A stretch of DNA of 46,255 bases from Opitutaceae bacterium (lineage in GTDB: Bacteria; Verrucomicrobiota; Verrucomicrobiia; Opitutales; Opitutaceae), in NCBI GenBank assembly GCA_002694885.1, contig NZNM01000076.1:1-46255 (forward strand), written 5' to 3'. A model generated the notes under the pieces. It had not been told where the DNA came from. It was given only the letters and a program-made list of their open reading frames with translations, and did not search any database. Positions 18,681-27,896 of the stretch are shown here, piece after piece. The number at the start of each line of letters is the position of its first letter. Positions within the stretch are counted from its first letter, which is position 1. A program made the position numbers and the translations under genes.

Positions 18681-19583
18681 ATGAAATCTCGTCGCGAATT
18701 CGTTAAATCCTCATTTGGCCTAGCGGCCGCAACTTTGGCTGTCCACCCGTCTCTTTATTCAGCTCATCACGAAAAGTGGTTCGACATTTCACTGGCCCAG
18801 TGGTCGCTCCACCGAGCCTTCCGAGGGGGCGATAAGGATGCCATGGATTTCGCCAAGATCGCCAAGAGCGAATTCGGAATCGAGGCTATCGAATACGTCA
18901 ACCAATTCTACATGGAGAATTTTACTCCAAAGGTTGTAAACGAGCTAAAGAAACGATCGAAAGGCGAGGGTGTAGACAATGCGCTGATCATGTGCGATCG
19001 CTTGGGGAGGCTAGGTGATCCGGACAAGGCGGCTCGTCTCAAAACTGTGGATAATCACAAGGTGTGGGCTGATGCGGCCAAAGAGCTGGATTGCCATTCG
19101 ATTCGCGTCAATGCGGGTTCAGCGGGCTCCTATGCGGAGCAAATGAAGCTGGCAGCCGATGGGCTAAGTCGATTGGGCGACTATGGCGATTCGATCGGAA
19201 TCAACGTCATCGTCGAAAACCATGGAGGGCTTTCTAGCAATGGCGCTTGGCTCGCGGGTGTAATGAAATTGGCCAACCATCCGCGGGTCGGCACGCTGCC
19301 GGATTTCGGCAATTTCATTATCGATCGTTCTACCGGCGAATCCTACGACCGCTATAGGGGGACCCGCGAGCTGATGCCCTTCGCCAGGGGTGTGAGCGCC
19401 AAGTCCCATGATTTCGATGACGACGGTAATGAGATCCATACGGATTTCAAAAAAATGTTGTCGATCGTAAAAGATGCGGGCTACCGTGGATACATCGGGG
19501 TCGAGTACGAGGGTAGAAAGCTCGGTGAGGCTGAGGGAATTCGAGCTACAAAAAAACTCCTCCAGAAGCTCGGCGGCCGTTAA
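18681..19583 (+). CDS. exported xylose-isomerase-like TIM-barrel protein
   Basis: A 300-residue protein. The N-terminus MKSRREFVKSSFGLAAATLA is a twin-arginine (TAT) signal followed by a hydrophobic stretch. The rest is an AP-endonuclease-2/xylose-isomerase TIM barrel: ISLAQWSLHRAF, FGIEAIEYVNQFYM, NVIVENHGGLS with the metal-ligand Glu and His, VGTLPDFGNF, a late KSHDFDDDGNE and YIGVEYEGRKLG. These proteins isomerise or epimerise sugars and related polyols; the substrate is unknown. Export through TAT suggests a cofactor or folding before secretion. ATG 18681 is chosen over 18612 because it opens the signal peptide. It converges on a second member of the same superfamily. Confidence 0.87.
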   Translation: MKSRREFVKSSFGLAAATLAVHPSLYSAHHEKWFDISLAQWSLHRAFRGGDKDAMDFAKIAKSEFGIEAIEYVNQFYMENFTPKVVNELKKRSKGEGVDNALIMCDRLGRLGDPDKAARLKTVDNHKVWADAAKELDCHSIRVNAGSAGSYAEQMKLAADGLSRLGDYGDSIGINVIVENHGGLSSNGAWLAGVMKLANHPRVGTLPDFGNFIIDRSTGESYDRYRGTRELMPFARGVSAKSHDFDDDGNEIHTDFKKMLSIVKDAGYRGYIGVEYEGRKLGEAEGIRATKKLLQKLGGR

Positions 19584-19623
19584 ATCCAGTATTTGGATTC
19601 GCTTGTAATGCCATATGAAAAAA

Positions 19624-19688
19624 GGAGGACTGAAGCCAGTCCTCCCTACCCTATCTCGCAATGGTAGGGAGGACCGGCTCGGTCCTCC
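19624..19688. repeat. long imperfect inverted repeat (REP-like) 1
   Basis: Two arms of about 26 bases form a hairpin around a 12-base loop: the left arm begins GGAGGACTG at 19624 and the right arm ends CGGTCCTCC at 19688. Each arm is itself a small palindrome (GGAGGACTG..CAGTCCTCC; GGAGGACCG..CGGTCCTCC). It lies between two convergent genes. It may also serve as a bidirectional terminator. Confidence 0.75.
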
Positions 19689-19762
19689 AATGAGCTCGCG
19701 CTCTTAATATCCGACCCAGCCACTCTACAGCCATTAGCAGGTAAACGCAGAATTTGCTAAAA

Positions 19763-19827
19763 GTAGGGCTGCTTGTCCCCAAGCCGCCGAATGGCCCTCG
19801 CGGCTGTTTGAGGACGAACAGCCCTAC
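19763..19827. repeat. long imperfect inverted repeat (REP-like) 2
   Basis: The left arm begins GTAGGGCTGCTTGTCC at 19763; the right arm ends GGACGAACAGCCCTAC at 19827. The arms pair with two mismatches over 16 bp and then continue through AAGCCGC / GCGGCTGTTT. It differs in sequence from the repeat at 19624 but has the same size and lies in the same convergent gap. Confidence 0.72.
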
Positions 19828-19849
19828 CAATGAGAAAGGTTTGCGAGCA

Positions 19850-20734
19850 TTACACATCGCAGATCTTGACGGCCAGTTCTAGTGAATTGAGCGGATCATC
19901 GCTGGCAGGGATGAATTCCTGAGCGACGTAGCCTTTGTATCCAGTTTCCACGATTGCCCGCATGATGGCAGGATAATAGAGTTCTTGTGTATCATCGATC
20001 TCGTGACGCCCAGGGACTCCTCCAGTGTGATAGTGGCCATAGTAGGTATGGAACTCCTTGATAGTATCGATTACGTCCCCCTCCATGATCTGCATGTGGT
20101 AGATATCGTAGAGCAGCTTGAATCTCTCGGATCCTACTCGGTCGCACAATTCAACACCCCAAGGAGTGTTGTCGCACATATAGTCGGGGTGGTTCCGCTT
20201 GCTGTTAAGTTGTTCCATAATCACGGTGACACCGTGTCGCTCGGCGACAGGGGCGATCCGCTTGAGTCCAATCGCGCAATTTTCAAGGCCTTGCTCCTCA
20301 CCCATTCCTTCGCGGTTTCCAGAAAAGCAAATCACATTCGGCGAGCCGCCGTTTTTGGCGAGTGGCAAAGTGTATTCAAAAAATTCGACGATAGCGTCGT
20401 GGTTTTCCAATCGATTCAGCCCGCCCTTTATCCCGCCGGGCACGCCTTTAGTCGTGGAGCACGCAAGCCCGTATTTTTTGACGGTTGGATAATCCTCCAC
20501 TCCAAGCAAATCGATGGCTTCAATTCCGATATTCTTCGCCTTCTGGCAGACTTCCTCGAGGGTTTGGTTCCTGTAGCACCACTTGCAAACGGAGTGGTGA
20601 ATGTTGCCTTTCAGGCTCCCTTTCGATTCGTGGTGGGCTGCTTTAACCGCGATGCCACTTGTTGCTGCAAGGGCAGCGCTAGAGGCCATAGTCTTTAACG
20701 CGGATCGTCTTGGAATTTCGTTATTCTCGCTCAT
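19850..20734 (-). CDS. exported hydroxypyruvate-isomerase-like TIM-barrel protein
   Basis: A protein of 294 residues from ATG 20734, starting MSENNEIPRRSALKTMASSA. The RRSALK pair followed by an Ala-rich hydrophobic run is a TAT-type signal. The barrel resembles Hyi/hydroxypyruvate isomerase: HSVCKWCYRN, IGIEAIDLLGVEDYP, VTVIMEQLNSKRNHPDYMCDN, LLYDIYHMQIMEGD, YGHYHTGGVPGRHEID and a final GYKGYVAQEFIP. The Glu and His metal ligands of the superfamily are present. An upstream in-frame ATG at 20755 is possible. The enzyme presumably isomerises a small hydroxy-keto acid or sugar outside the cytosol; the substrate is unknown. It pairs convergently with the other TIM-barrel gene. Confidence 0.87.
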   Translation of the reverse strand: MSENNEIPRRSALKTMASSAALAATSGIAVKAAHHESKGSLKGNIHHSVCKWCYRNQTLEEVCQKAKNIGIEAIDLLGVEDYPTVKKYGLACSTTKGVPGGIKGGLNRLENHDAIVEFFEYTLPLAKNGGSPNVICFSGNREGMGEEQGLENCAIGLKRIAPVAERHGVTVIMEQLNSKRNHPDYMCDNTPWGVELCDRVGSERFKLLYDIYHMQIMEGDVIDTIKEFHTYYGHYHTGGVPGRHEIDDTQELYYPAIMRAIVETGYKGYVAQEFIPASDDPLNSLELAVKICDV

Positions 20735-20843
20735 AGGCTGGGATTTGTTTCGCATCAGTGAATATCTGATTATTATTGGATTTGGCGATATTTTTCCTAG
20801 CCTAGGTAAAGTCGTCCACATTTATTTATTGGGGGGGCCGAAA

Positions 20844-21230
20844 ATGTACTCTTTCCAACCCCGTGTTCGAGTAATCCAGTATTTACGTAGCTGTAAATCG
20901 CTAAGCGTTTATACTAAATCGATTTTCAGTGACAAAGATGGAGACGCGATTGCTTCGCTGCTCGGGCTATTCGTCCAGACGGTAAATGAGAACGTAGCGG
21001 AACTCGAAATGATAGTTGGTACAGTTGGCGATTTTGAGCGAACGCGGCTACTATCTCACTCGATCAAAGGTAGCTCTGCAAACCACGGCGCTGCCAAGCT
21101 GAAATCCATTGCTGCAGAGCTGGAAGAGGCCTGCATCGAGGAAAATTCGGGCAAAGCGGCAGAGTTGTTCGAGGAGATGAAGCATCAGTCGCAGCTAACG
21201 GTAGAAGCTGTTGGCGAATACGTGACTTAG
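20844..21230 (+). CDS. stand-alone HPt (histidine phosphotransfer) protein
   Basis: A 128-residue helical protein. The HPt signature is LLSHSIKGSSANHGAAKL, with the phosphoacceptor His at residue 72; the family pattern is HxxKGSxxxxGA. Helices before it (ASLLGLFVQTVNENVAELE) and after it (IAAELEEACIEENSGKAAELFEEM) complete the four-helix bundle. Such proteins shuttle phosphoryl groups between hybrid kinases and response regulators. No kinase or receiver gene is adjacent, so the partners are elsewhere. I take ATG 20844 because the open frame upstream of it is antisense to the neighbouring gene. Confidence 0.85.
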   Translation: MYSFQPRVRVIQYLRSCKSLSVYTKSIFSDKDGDAIASLLGLFVQTVNENVAELEMIVGTVGDFERTRLLSHSIKGSSANHGAAKLKSIAAELEEACIEENSGKAAELFEEMKHQSQLTVEAVGEYVT

Positions 21231-21394
21231 ACGCTTATTCCGCTTCACACTTGTGAGCGCATATCGAGGTCCATTGGAAGCGGGGAGTGGATCGTAGAAG
21301 TTTGTCGCCGTGTCTAGGGTTTGGTAGCTAGCGAATCCTCTTGTCTTGGGTTTACCTCGAGCTTATCGCTAGCCCCTTTTTCACAGGGAGATCC

Positions 21395-24127
21395 ATGACG
21401 ACCGAATTGAGCCAGAATTACGATCCAGCGAAAGTTGAGACCAAGTGGTACAGCGCTTGGGAAGAGAACGGCTGTTTCGAGGGGAATATCGACAGCGGGA
21501 AAGAGCCGTTTACCATTATGATTCCTCCGCCGAACGTGACCGGTGTGCTGCACATGGGACACGTGCTGGATAACGCTCTTCAGGATATTTTTGTTCGTCG
21601 AGCCCGTCTTGAGGGGAAGTCAGCTTTGTGGTTCCCAGGCACTGACCACGCCTCCATCGCGACGCAAGTGAAGGTTGAGAAAGCGCTGCGAGATAAAGGG
21701 ACATCGCGTCAGGAACTCGGCAGAGAGAAGTTTCTCGAACGAGCTTGGGAATGGTCAGAGGATCATGGTGGTGTAATTTTCAATCAACTTCGCAAGCTCG
21801 GCGCGTCCTGCGATTGGCGACGATCCCGGTTCACAATGGACGATGCCTATCAGCGATCCGTCCAGCATGCATTTGTGGAACTCTACAAACGGGGATACAT
21901 TTATCGTGGAAAACGCCTCGTCAATTGGTGCCCCGCTTCGCAAACCGCTTTGAGTAATGAAGAAGTGGATATGCGTCCCCAAAAGGGCAAACTCTACAAA
22001 ATGCGTTACGAGATCGTTGAGGAACCGGGCCGCTTTTTGGAGATTTCCACGACGCGCCCCGAGACGATTATGGGTGACACGGGTGTTGCTGTTCATCCGG
22101 ACGACGAACGATATGCCGATCTGGTGGGTAAGCATTGCTGGCGGCCTTTTCCAAAAGCGGAGATCCCCATTGTCGCTGACAGGGCTGTGGAAAAAGAGTT
22201 TGGCACGGGTGTTCTCAAGGTTACACCCGCTCACGACCAGGTCGACTTCGATATCGGTAAACGCCACGACCTCCCGCTCATCGATGTAATGAATCCGGAT
22301 GGTACGCTAAATGATCTAGCGGGTGACGAGTTTGATGGTATGGATCGCTTCGATGCTCGAAAGGCTGCGGTGGCGAAACTAGAATCGCTGAACTTGCTGG
22401 TTGAAGCCGAAGACTATGATAACAACGTCGGGTTTTCAGAACGAGCTGGTGTTCCCATCGAACCACGTCTCTCGGAACAATGGTATTTGAAGTACCCGCG
22501 AGTGGAAGAGGCCAAGCGAGCGGTTGAAAAGGGGATTATTCGCTTTCATCCAAAGCGTTGGGAAAAGGTTTATCTGCACTGGCTTAACAATATCCAGGAC
22601 TGGTGCATTTCCCGCCAGCTTTGGTGGGGTCAGCGCATTCCCGCTTGGTATCGGAAAGGCGCTGATCGCAGCGATCCAGAAAATTGGCATATATCGGTGG
22701 ACGGTCCGGAGGATACGGACAACTGGGAACAGGATGAGGATGTTTTGGATACATGGGCATCGTCCAATCTTTGGCCATTCGCCACATTTGGTTGGCCAAG
22801 CGACGATCCAAAGGTCAGGGCGGAATTGGATTATTTTTATCCAACTAGCATGCTTGTGACCGGATTTGATATTATTTTCTTCTGGGTCGCCCGGATGATT
22901 ATGTCTGGACTCGAGCTTACCGGTGAAGCGAAGGAACCCCTTAGCGATGAAGAGTTAGATAGCCGGATTCCGTTTAAGGATATCTTTATTCATGGACTCA
23001 TTCGAGATTCTAAAGGTCGCAAAATGTCTAAGTCCCTTGGGAATTCTCCGGATCCCTTGGACTTGATCGAAAAGTTTGGGGCAGACGGTCTGCGTTTCGG
23101 GATCATCAATATCGCCCCAAGCGGCTCGGACATCCTTTTTTCGGAAGAACGTATCGAAATTGGCCGCAATTTTTGCACCAAGCTTTGGAATGCCTGCCGC
23201 TTTCGCCAGATGTCGGGCGATGTTTCGGGAAACGCTTCTCTAGATGCCATACTAGAACGGTTAGCGGAGACGCCACTAGAAGGATATAGCAACTGGATAC
23301 TCTTTCGGATGCTCGAGACGACCCAGGAAATAGAGAATCAGTTTGAGCGATTCGAGATGCATCAGCTAACTCATTCCTTGCATCGATTTTTCTGGGGCGA
23401 TTTTTGCGATTGGTACGTGGAGGCCGCAAAGGCTATGCTGCAATCGAAGGACGATCCGCGGCACGGTGTAGCGCTGGCTGTGTCGGACTTTGTAATACGG
23501 CAATCCTTGCTATTGCTGCATCCCGTGATGCCATTCATTACGGAAGAGCTATGGCAAGCTATGGGATTTTCGGAAGACGGCGCCTTTATTCAGGAATCCC
23601 AGCTCCCTAAGGCTGCTGATTTGCGTCAAGCAATGGTTTCCAGGGGAGTGGCTGTGGATGAGGCCGGTGCCCAGCGAATCGAAGAGGTAAACGGTCTCAT
23701 CTCCCAGGCTAGGGCTATTAAAGCGGAATACAATGTCGCTTCCAAGCGTGATGTAACTTTGTTCGTCTCCCCAGCGGACGATTCGAGTACATTGATTGTG
23801 TCTGAAAACTTGGATACAATTAAGAAGCTAGCAGGCGCAGCAACCATTGAGCTGCGAAAAGAGGTTGAGAATTTGCCTGGTGCCGTGTCGGCTTTGGGGA
23901 CTGTATATCTGGATCTGACGAGCGCTATCGACGTGGAGGCTGAAAAAGAACGTCTGAGCAAGGAGCTGGAAAAGCTCGGAAAAGCTATTCAGGCCGGCGA
24001 GGGCAAGTTGAACAACGCCAGTTTTATAGAAAAGGCTCCACCAGCTGTGGTTGAAGGCGCTCGCAAGCAACTCGCTGAAACAAAAGCCAAGCGCGAGGAA
24101 GTTGCTCGATTGCTCGAAAGTTTCTGA
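21395..24127 (+). CDS. valS: valyl-tRNA synthetase
   Basis: A 910-residue class I synthetase that charges tRNA-Val. The HIGH motif is PPPNVTGVLHMGHVLD at about residue 45, with WFPGTDHASIATQ following. The editing (CP1) domain carries STTRPETIMGDTGVAVHP. LNNIQDWCISRQLWWGQRIPAWY and the KMSKS motif GRKMSKSLGNSPDPLD follow, then the anticodon domain and a C-terminal coiled coil (EKERLSKELEKLGKAIQAGE) typical of ValRS. ATG 21395 is chosen because GGGAG lies six bases upstream and the next residues match the family. The gene is intact and stands alone. Confidence 0.98.
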   Translation: MTTELSQNYDPAKVETKWYSAWEENGCFEGNIDSGKEPFTIMIPPPNVTGVLHMGHVLDNALQDIFVRRARLEGKSALWFPGTDHASIATQVKVEKALRDKGTSRQELGREKFLERAWEWSEDHGGVIFNQLRKLGASCDWRRSRFTMDDAYQRSVQHAFVELYKRGYIYRGKRLVNWCPASQTALSNEEVDMRPQKGKLYKMRYEIVEEPGRFLEISTTRPETIMGDTGVAVHPDDERYADLVGKHCWRPFPKAEIPIVADRAVEKEFGTGVLKVTPAHDQVDFDIGKRHDLPLIDVMNPDGTLNDLAGDEFDGMDRFDARKAAVAKLESLNLLVEAEDYDNNVGFSERAGVPIEPRLSEQWYLKYPRVEEAKRAVEKGIIRFHPKRWEKVYLHWLNNIQDWCISRQLWWGQRIPAWYRKGADRSDPENWHISVDGPEDTDNWEQDEDVLDTWASSNLWPFATFGWPSDDPKVRAELDYFYPTSMLVTGFDIIFFWVARMIMSGLELTGEAKEPLSDEELDSRIPFKDIFIHGLIRDSKGRKMSKSLGNSPDPLDLIEKFGADGLRFGIINIAPSGSDILFSEERIEIGRNFCTKLWNACRFRQMSGDVSGNASLDAILERLAETPLEGYSNWILFRMLETTQEIENQFERFEMHQLTHSLHRFFWGDFCDWYVEAAKAMLQSKDDPRHGVALAVSDFVIRQSLLLLHPVMPFITEELWQAMGFSEDGAFIQESQLPKAADLRQAMVSRGVAVDEAGAQRIEEVNGLISQARAIKAEYNVASKRDVTLFVSPADDSSTLIVSENLDTIKKLAGAATIELRKEVENLPGAVSALGTVYLDLTSAIDVEAEKERLSKELEKLGKAIQAGEGKLNNASFIEKAPPAVVEGARKQLAETKAKREEVARLLESF

Positions 24128-24246
24128 AGGTTTGTCGGGCGATTCTGAATTACCCAGCGGTTCTTTTTTGGGTTTAGGCCTCAATCAGCAGCTTGACTCT
24201 GCCGTTACTGTTTCTAGTTAGTAACTGTAAATAGATAGACATTTAG

Positions 24247-24978
24247 ATGTTTAACGGAATGAGTACGGTTAGCGAACTGCAAAATCGAGATAAATTGGAC
24301 CTGGAAATCGCTGCTCCACAGGAGCGTGTGGCTTGGGCAGCGGACATGTTCGGGGACGAACTAATCATGACCACTAGTTTTGGGGCTCAATCAGCAGTGA
24401 TGCTGCATCTGGTGACCTCCGTTCTGCCTGATATTCCGGTAGTGTTCATCGATACTGGCTACCTTTTTCCCGAAACCTATCGCTTTGCGAAGGAGTTAAC
24501 GGAGAGGTTGGATTTGAACCTCAAGAAGTATCGGGCCCCCATCTCGTCAGCGGAACAGGAAGCCTTGCATGGGAGACTTTGGGAACAAGGGGAGGACGGG
24601 TTAAAGGCTTATAATTTGATGAATAAGGTAGAGCCGATGGATCGGGCGATCAAGGACCTTGGGGCCAAGGCTTGGCTGGCTGGACTTCGTCGATCCCAAG
24701 GTGAGACTCGGGCTAGCCGAAAGGTGGTCGAGAGCCAAAATAAGCTGACGAAAATCTATCCTGTTCTCGACTGGGATAATCGCGAAATGCATCAGTATCT
24801 AGAGGCGAACGAATTGCCTTATCATCCACTTTGGGAGCTTGGATATGTATCGATAGGCGATTGGCACAGTACTTCCAAGCTGGAGCCTGGGATGAGTGAA
24901 GCTGATACTAGATTTGGCGGCGTTAAGCGCGAGTGCGGGCTGCACGAGCCCTCGGGTGACGTGGATTTCCAAATCTAG
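24247..24978 (+). CDS. cysH: phosphoadenylyl-sulfate (PAPS) reductase
   Basis: A 243-residue enzyme that reduces activated sulfate to sulfite for cysteine synthesis. [15 protein letters not shown] and [13 protein letters not shown] form the nucleotide-binding core. The catalytic Cys is in the C-terminal KRECGLHEP. The Fe-S-binding CC pair found in APS reductases is absent: the region reads [13 protein letters not shown], as in E. coli CysH, so it should be the PAPS-specific, thioredoxin-dependent type. An alternative ATG lies at 24259. No other sulfate genes are adjacent. The gap 24979-25218 holds a small hairpin near 25125-25143 and the rpmB terminator. Confidence 0.95.
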   Translation: MFNGMSTVSELQNRDKLDLEIAAPQERVAWAADMFGDELIMTTSFGAQSAVMLHLVTSVLPDIPVVFIDTGYLFPETYRFAKELTERLDLNLKKYRAPISSAEQEALHGRLWEQGEDGLKAYNLMNKVEPMDRAIKDLGAKAWLAGLRRSQGETRASRKVVESQNKLTKIYPVLDWDNREMHQYLEANELPYHPLWELGYVSIGDWHSTSKLEPGMSEADTRFGGVKRECGLHEPSGDVDFQI

Positions 24979-25156
24979 TCTGCATGCTGAAAAGCGTAGA
25001 TTGATTTAGCCACCCTTCTTCGGAAAGGCCTTTCTAATCCCTCTGCGGCAGATCGATGGGCAATAGGCTTAGCCACTGATGAGCACAGATGGCTCGCGTG
25101 TTTCCTAGAAAAGCGGGCGGAGATACAATGCCATCTGCATTGTCCAGAGACCGCCG

Positions 25157-25196
25157 CAAAAAAAGCCGCGACCCCTAGAGTATCGAGGCGCGGCTA
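25157..25196 (-). terminator. intrinsic terminator of rpmB
   Basis: On the minus strand AGCCGCG-CC pairs with GG(T)CGCGGCT around a loop of about 13 bases, followed at once by seven Ts (the A-run at 25158-25164 on the plus strand). It lies 23 bp past the rpmB stop codon and has the form of a strong rho-independent terminator. Confidence 0.85.
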
Positions 25197-25218
25197 TTGA
25201 ATCTAAATTAAGTAATGC

Positions 25219-25449
25219 CTATGCTTTTTCGACGAGCCCGGCTTTGATCGCCTTAACGCTGACCCACATGCGCTTTACTTGGCCTGAGGGGAGTCGAACT
25301 TTGATCCGCTGAACGTTGGGGCGGAACTTGCGAGTCGTGGCTTTGGTGACGTGCGTGCCGATTCCGCCGCTCTTCTTGGATTGTCCCTTGCGGTTGATTC
25401 TGCTGCCTGTGGTGGGGCGTTTCCCGGTAATTGCGCAAATTCTGGCCAT
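25219..25449 (-). CDS. rpmB: 50S ribosomal protein L28
   Basis: A 76-residue basic protein matching L28 throughout: MARICAITGKRPTTGSRIN, a GTHVTKATTRKFRPNVQ segment, KVRLPSGQVKRMWVSVKAIK and a short C-terminus. L28 lies near the exit site of the large ribosomal subunit. Here rpmB stands alone and is not beside rpmG, with its own terminator downstream. The length is normal. Confidence 0.97.
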   Translation of the reverse strand: MARICAITGKRPTTGSRINRKGQSKKSGGIGTHVTKATTRKFRPNVQRIKVRLPSGQVKRMWVSVKAIKAGLVEKA

Positions 25450-25544
25450 GACTGAAAGTGATTGAGAACGGTGGAAGAAAGGGGAGCCTCTCTAGCTTGG
25501 CAAGCAGTTTTTTCCAAAAATTGGGCCTCTAAACTAGGCGGAAC

Positions 25545-26540
25545 TTAGGCTGTCCTGATTGCGCTGAGAGCCTGGAACTTTTGCCCCATCATTGAGGGAT
25601 GGATCAGTTGTCGGAGGGCTCCCATTTGATCATTGTCTCCTTCAAAGGCCTGTTTCACAAATGCCGGAGCCCGTTGCAGTATGAAAGATTCTTGGCTTTC
25701 TAGTTCAATCGAATCGAAGCCGCCGGTCTCCAGCCCGTCAATTATCCAGTCCCAACAGATGTGGCAGGTGATGTCTTGCTGGCCAATATTTTCCAGTAGA
25801 TCGCCAACTTGCTGATGCGAACGGTAGGCTCGCGCCGTCCCCTGCGGTGTGTCGAAAGCTAAGCTGTGCCAAGTTTTCCCGTAGTCGAAGGCTAGGAATA
25901 TACCCTTCCAGTCTTGAGCGGCGATTTTGCCGAGCAAGGCATTGGCCCCGGTTGGCAAATCGATGGTATATCCCTCGGGCGCTGGATTTGGAAGATCCGC
26001 TATCCGTTCCGTCACTTCTTCAGATGTAGGCGCACGTTCGACGAGACGGATTCCTTGATCGCGAACTTCTATGCTGCGTTCTAGCCAGGAATTGCCTCGA
26101 AAGACGACGCTTGCAAATGGCTGCGCATCGAACAACTCATTGGAGAAAACGATTGCCGGCTCGTCGATCTGCAGGATCTCGCCTAAGGCGAGGGTTGTTT
26201 GGCTTCGGAATGGATTTTCGAGGTTTTTGAAGAGCTGAGCTTCGGGTTCCGCCCCGATCTCCACCCAAGCCAGTTCTTCTGGTGGAAATGGAATGCTTCT
26301 CGCCAGACCCAAAGCGGCTTCCAAGACAATCGGGGCGAACGCTGTCTTTAGGCTGGTCGCGGTGAAGAAATCGGTTTCCGGGTTCCTGCCGATTCGCGGT
26401 CGATCGGAACGGTAATAGCCTATCTCGCGGTCATAAAGGGCGATTTCGATGAATCTTTTGAATCCAACCAGCCCGTTGGCATCGCATGCGTTTTCAAGAA
26501 TGGACCTAACCTTCGAAGATTCTATGGGCCTGAATTCCAT
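25545..26540 (-). CDS. MidA/NDUFAF7-like SAM-dependent methyltransferase
   Basis: A 331-residue protein of the DUF185/MidA family, class I methyltransferases whose mitochondrial member NDUFAF7 methylates an arginine of complex I. Landmarks in order: FKRFIEIALYDREIGYY near residue 28, DFFTATSLKTAFAPIV near 57, AWVEIGAEPEAQ (SAM-binding motif I), AIVFSNELFDAQPF with the conserved Asn-Glu-Asp run, FLAFDYGKTWHSL, and GTARAYRSHQQVGDLLENIGQQDIT. The C-terminal QKFQALSA is also typical. The bacterial substrate is unknown. It is divergent from the protease gene at 26633. Confidence 0.88.
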   Translation of the reverse strand: MEFRPIESSKVRSILENACDANGLVGFKRFIEIALYDREIGYYRSDRPRIGRNPETDFFTATSLKTAFAPIVLEAALGLARSIPFPPEELAWVEIGAEPEAQLFKNLENPFRSQTTLALGEILQIDEPAIVFSNELFDAQPFASVVFRGNSWLERSIEVRDQGIRLVERAPTSEEVTERIADLPNPAPEGYTIDLPTGANALLGKIAAQDWKGIFLAFDYGKTWHSLAFDTPQGTARAYRSHQQVGDLLENIGQQDITCHICWDWIIDGLETGGFDSIELESQESFILQRAPAFVKQAFEGDNDQMGALRQLIHPSMMGQKFQALSAIRTA

Positions 26541-26632
26541 TTATACTTTTGACTATCGTAGCTTTGCCAATCGACTGAGAAGTTGATCAAAAGGATTGAT
26601 TGCGTCCTTTAGGCAAGGGGCAATTTGCAAGA

Positions 26633-27895
26633 ATGGAATTGGCGAAGAGAACATTATTGATAACAGCGGCAGCCCTTGCCTTGGCTTTCGGATATCGCTT
26701 CTTGGGCGACGCATCCCGCCAGGGAGGCGTTCGAAACTATTGGGCGTCTCGAGAAAGCGCCGCTGAAGTTAAGAAAGCCTTAGCCTTTATCAATGCTTAC
26801 CATGTCGATGGGGAGGCTGCAGATTTGGATAGCCTGACTCAGTCGGCGATGGAGGGCATGATTTCGGAACTCGATCCTTATTCTGAATACCTCGATTTCG
26901 AGCGACTGAAGCGGCTAGACGAAGAAACGAGCCAGGAGTTTGGGGGCATCGGCGTGCAAGTGGAGATGCGGGACGAGTTTGTTACGGTTGTGGCCCCGCT
27001 CGAGGGCACGCCTGGTGAGCGAGCGGGCCTTCTGCGTGGAGACCGGATCGTCGAGGTAGATGGGCAGAGTTTAGAGGGACTGGGTTTCACGGAGGCCGTT
27101 GCCAAATTGAAGGGCCGACCCGGGACGAAAGTGGCGATTTCAGTGGTTCGAGAAAAGGAGCCGGATCGTCTGGATTTGGAGATCATTCGCGAGCTTATAG
27201 AAGTGGACAATGTTCATGGCAGGGAGATTGTTGAGGACGGAATCGGCTATCTGCGAATTTCCCAGTTCGGCAGAAGAACGGGCGAGGAATTGTCCAAGGC
27301 CATCGACTCGCTGGTCGAGAAGGGGATGCGAGCCTTGATAATCGATTTAAGGAACAACCCCGGGGGATTGCTCGATGCAGCCGTGGAGGTAGTGAGTCAA
27401 TTTCTGCCCGATGGTGAATTGATTGTATTCACAAAAGGAAGACATTATTCGATGACAGAAGAATGGCGGGCTGAGAACGATGGGTCGTACTATGAGTTTC
27501 CGTTAGTGGTAATTGTCAATCCGGGTTCGGCTAGCGCATCGGAAATTATGGCGGGAGCATTGAAGGATTCGGGCAGAGCTAAGCTAGTGGGCGAAAAGAC
27601 CTTCGGAAAAGGTTCGGTCCAAAGCATATTGCCCTTAGGCTCCGATACAGGGTTGAAGCTCACGACTGCCAAGTACTATACGCCTGGGGGCTACGTGATT
27701 CACGAAAAAGGTGTAGAACCGGACATTATCATTGAGATTTCCCCTCAAGAGGAGGCGAATCTGATCATTCAACGCAGCCGGTTGAAAACGATGCCGGTGG
27801 AGGAATTCGTGGAGCGATTTGAGTTCGAGCCCATAGAGGACGAGCAATTGAATGCGGCTATAGAATTGCTCGGCGAGATGGTCAACGAGTCCTAG
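26633..27895 (+). CDS. C-terminal processing protease (S41 family)
   Basis: A 420-residue periplasmic serine protease of the CtpA/Prc type. An N-terminal signal or anchor (MELAKRTLLITAAALALAFGY) precedes a helical region with GMISELDPYSEYLDFE. A PDZ domain follows (GGIGVQVEMRDEFVTVVAPLEGTPGERAGLLRGD), then the S41 core: LIIDLRNNPGGLLDAAV, with the catalytic Ser in PGSASASEIMAGAL and the Lys in GEKTFGKGSVQSI. These enzymes trim or degrade envelope proteins. ATG 26633 is preferred to TTG 26600 because it opens the signal sequence. It sits one base before tsaD, so the two are probably co-transcribed and translationally coupled. Confidence 0.94.
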   Translation: MELAKRTLLITAAALALAFGYRFLGDASRQGGVRNYWASRESAAEVKKALAFINAYHVDGEAADLDSLTQSAMEGMISELDPYSEYLDFERLKRLDEETSQEFGGIGVQVEMRDEFVTVVAPLEGTPGERAGLLRGDRIVEVDGQSLEGLGFTEAVAKLKGRPGTKVAISVVREKEPDRLDLEIIRELIEVDNVHGREIVEDGIGYLRISQFGRRTGEELSKAIDSLVEKGMRALIIDLRNNPGGLLDAAVEVVSQFLPDGELIVFTKGRHYSMTEEWRAENDGSYYEFPLVVIVNPGSASASEIMAGALKDSGRAKLVGEKTFGKGSVQSILPLGSDTGLKLTTAKYYTPGGYVIHEKGVEPDIIIEISPQEEANLIIQRSRLKTMPVEEFVERFEFEPIEDEQLNAAIELLGEMVNES

Positions 27896-27896
27896 G

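Noticed and set aside
19985-20698. 237-codon plus-strand frame opposite the second TIM-barrel gene
   Set aside because: It is wholly antisense to a recognised gene and has no recognisable motif.
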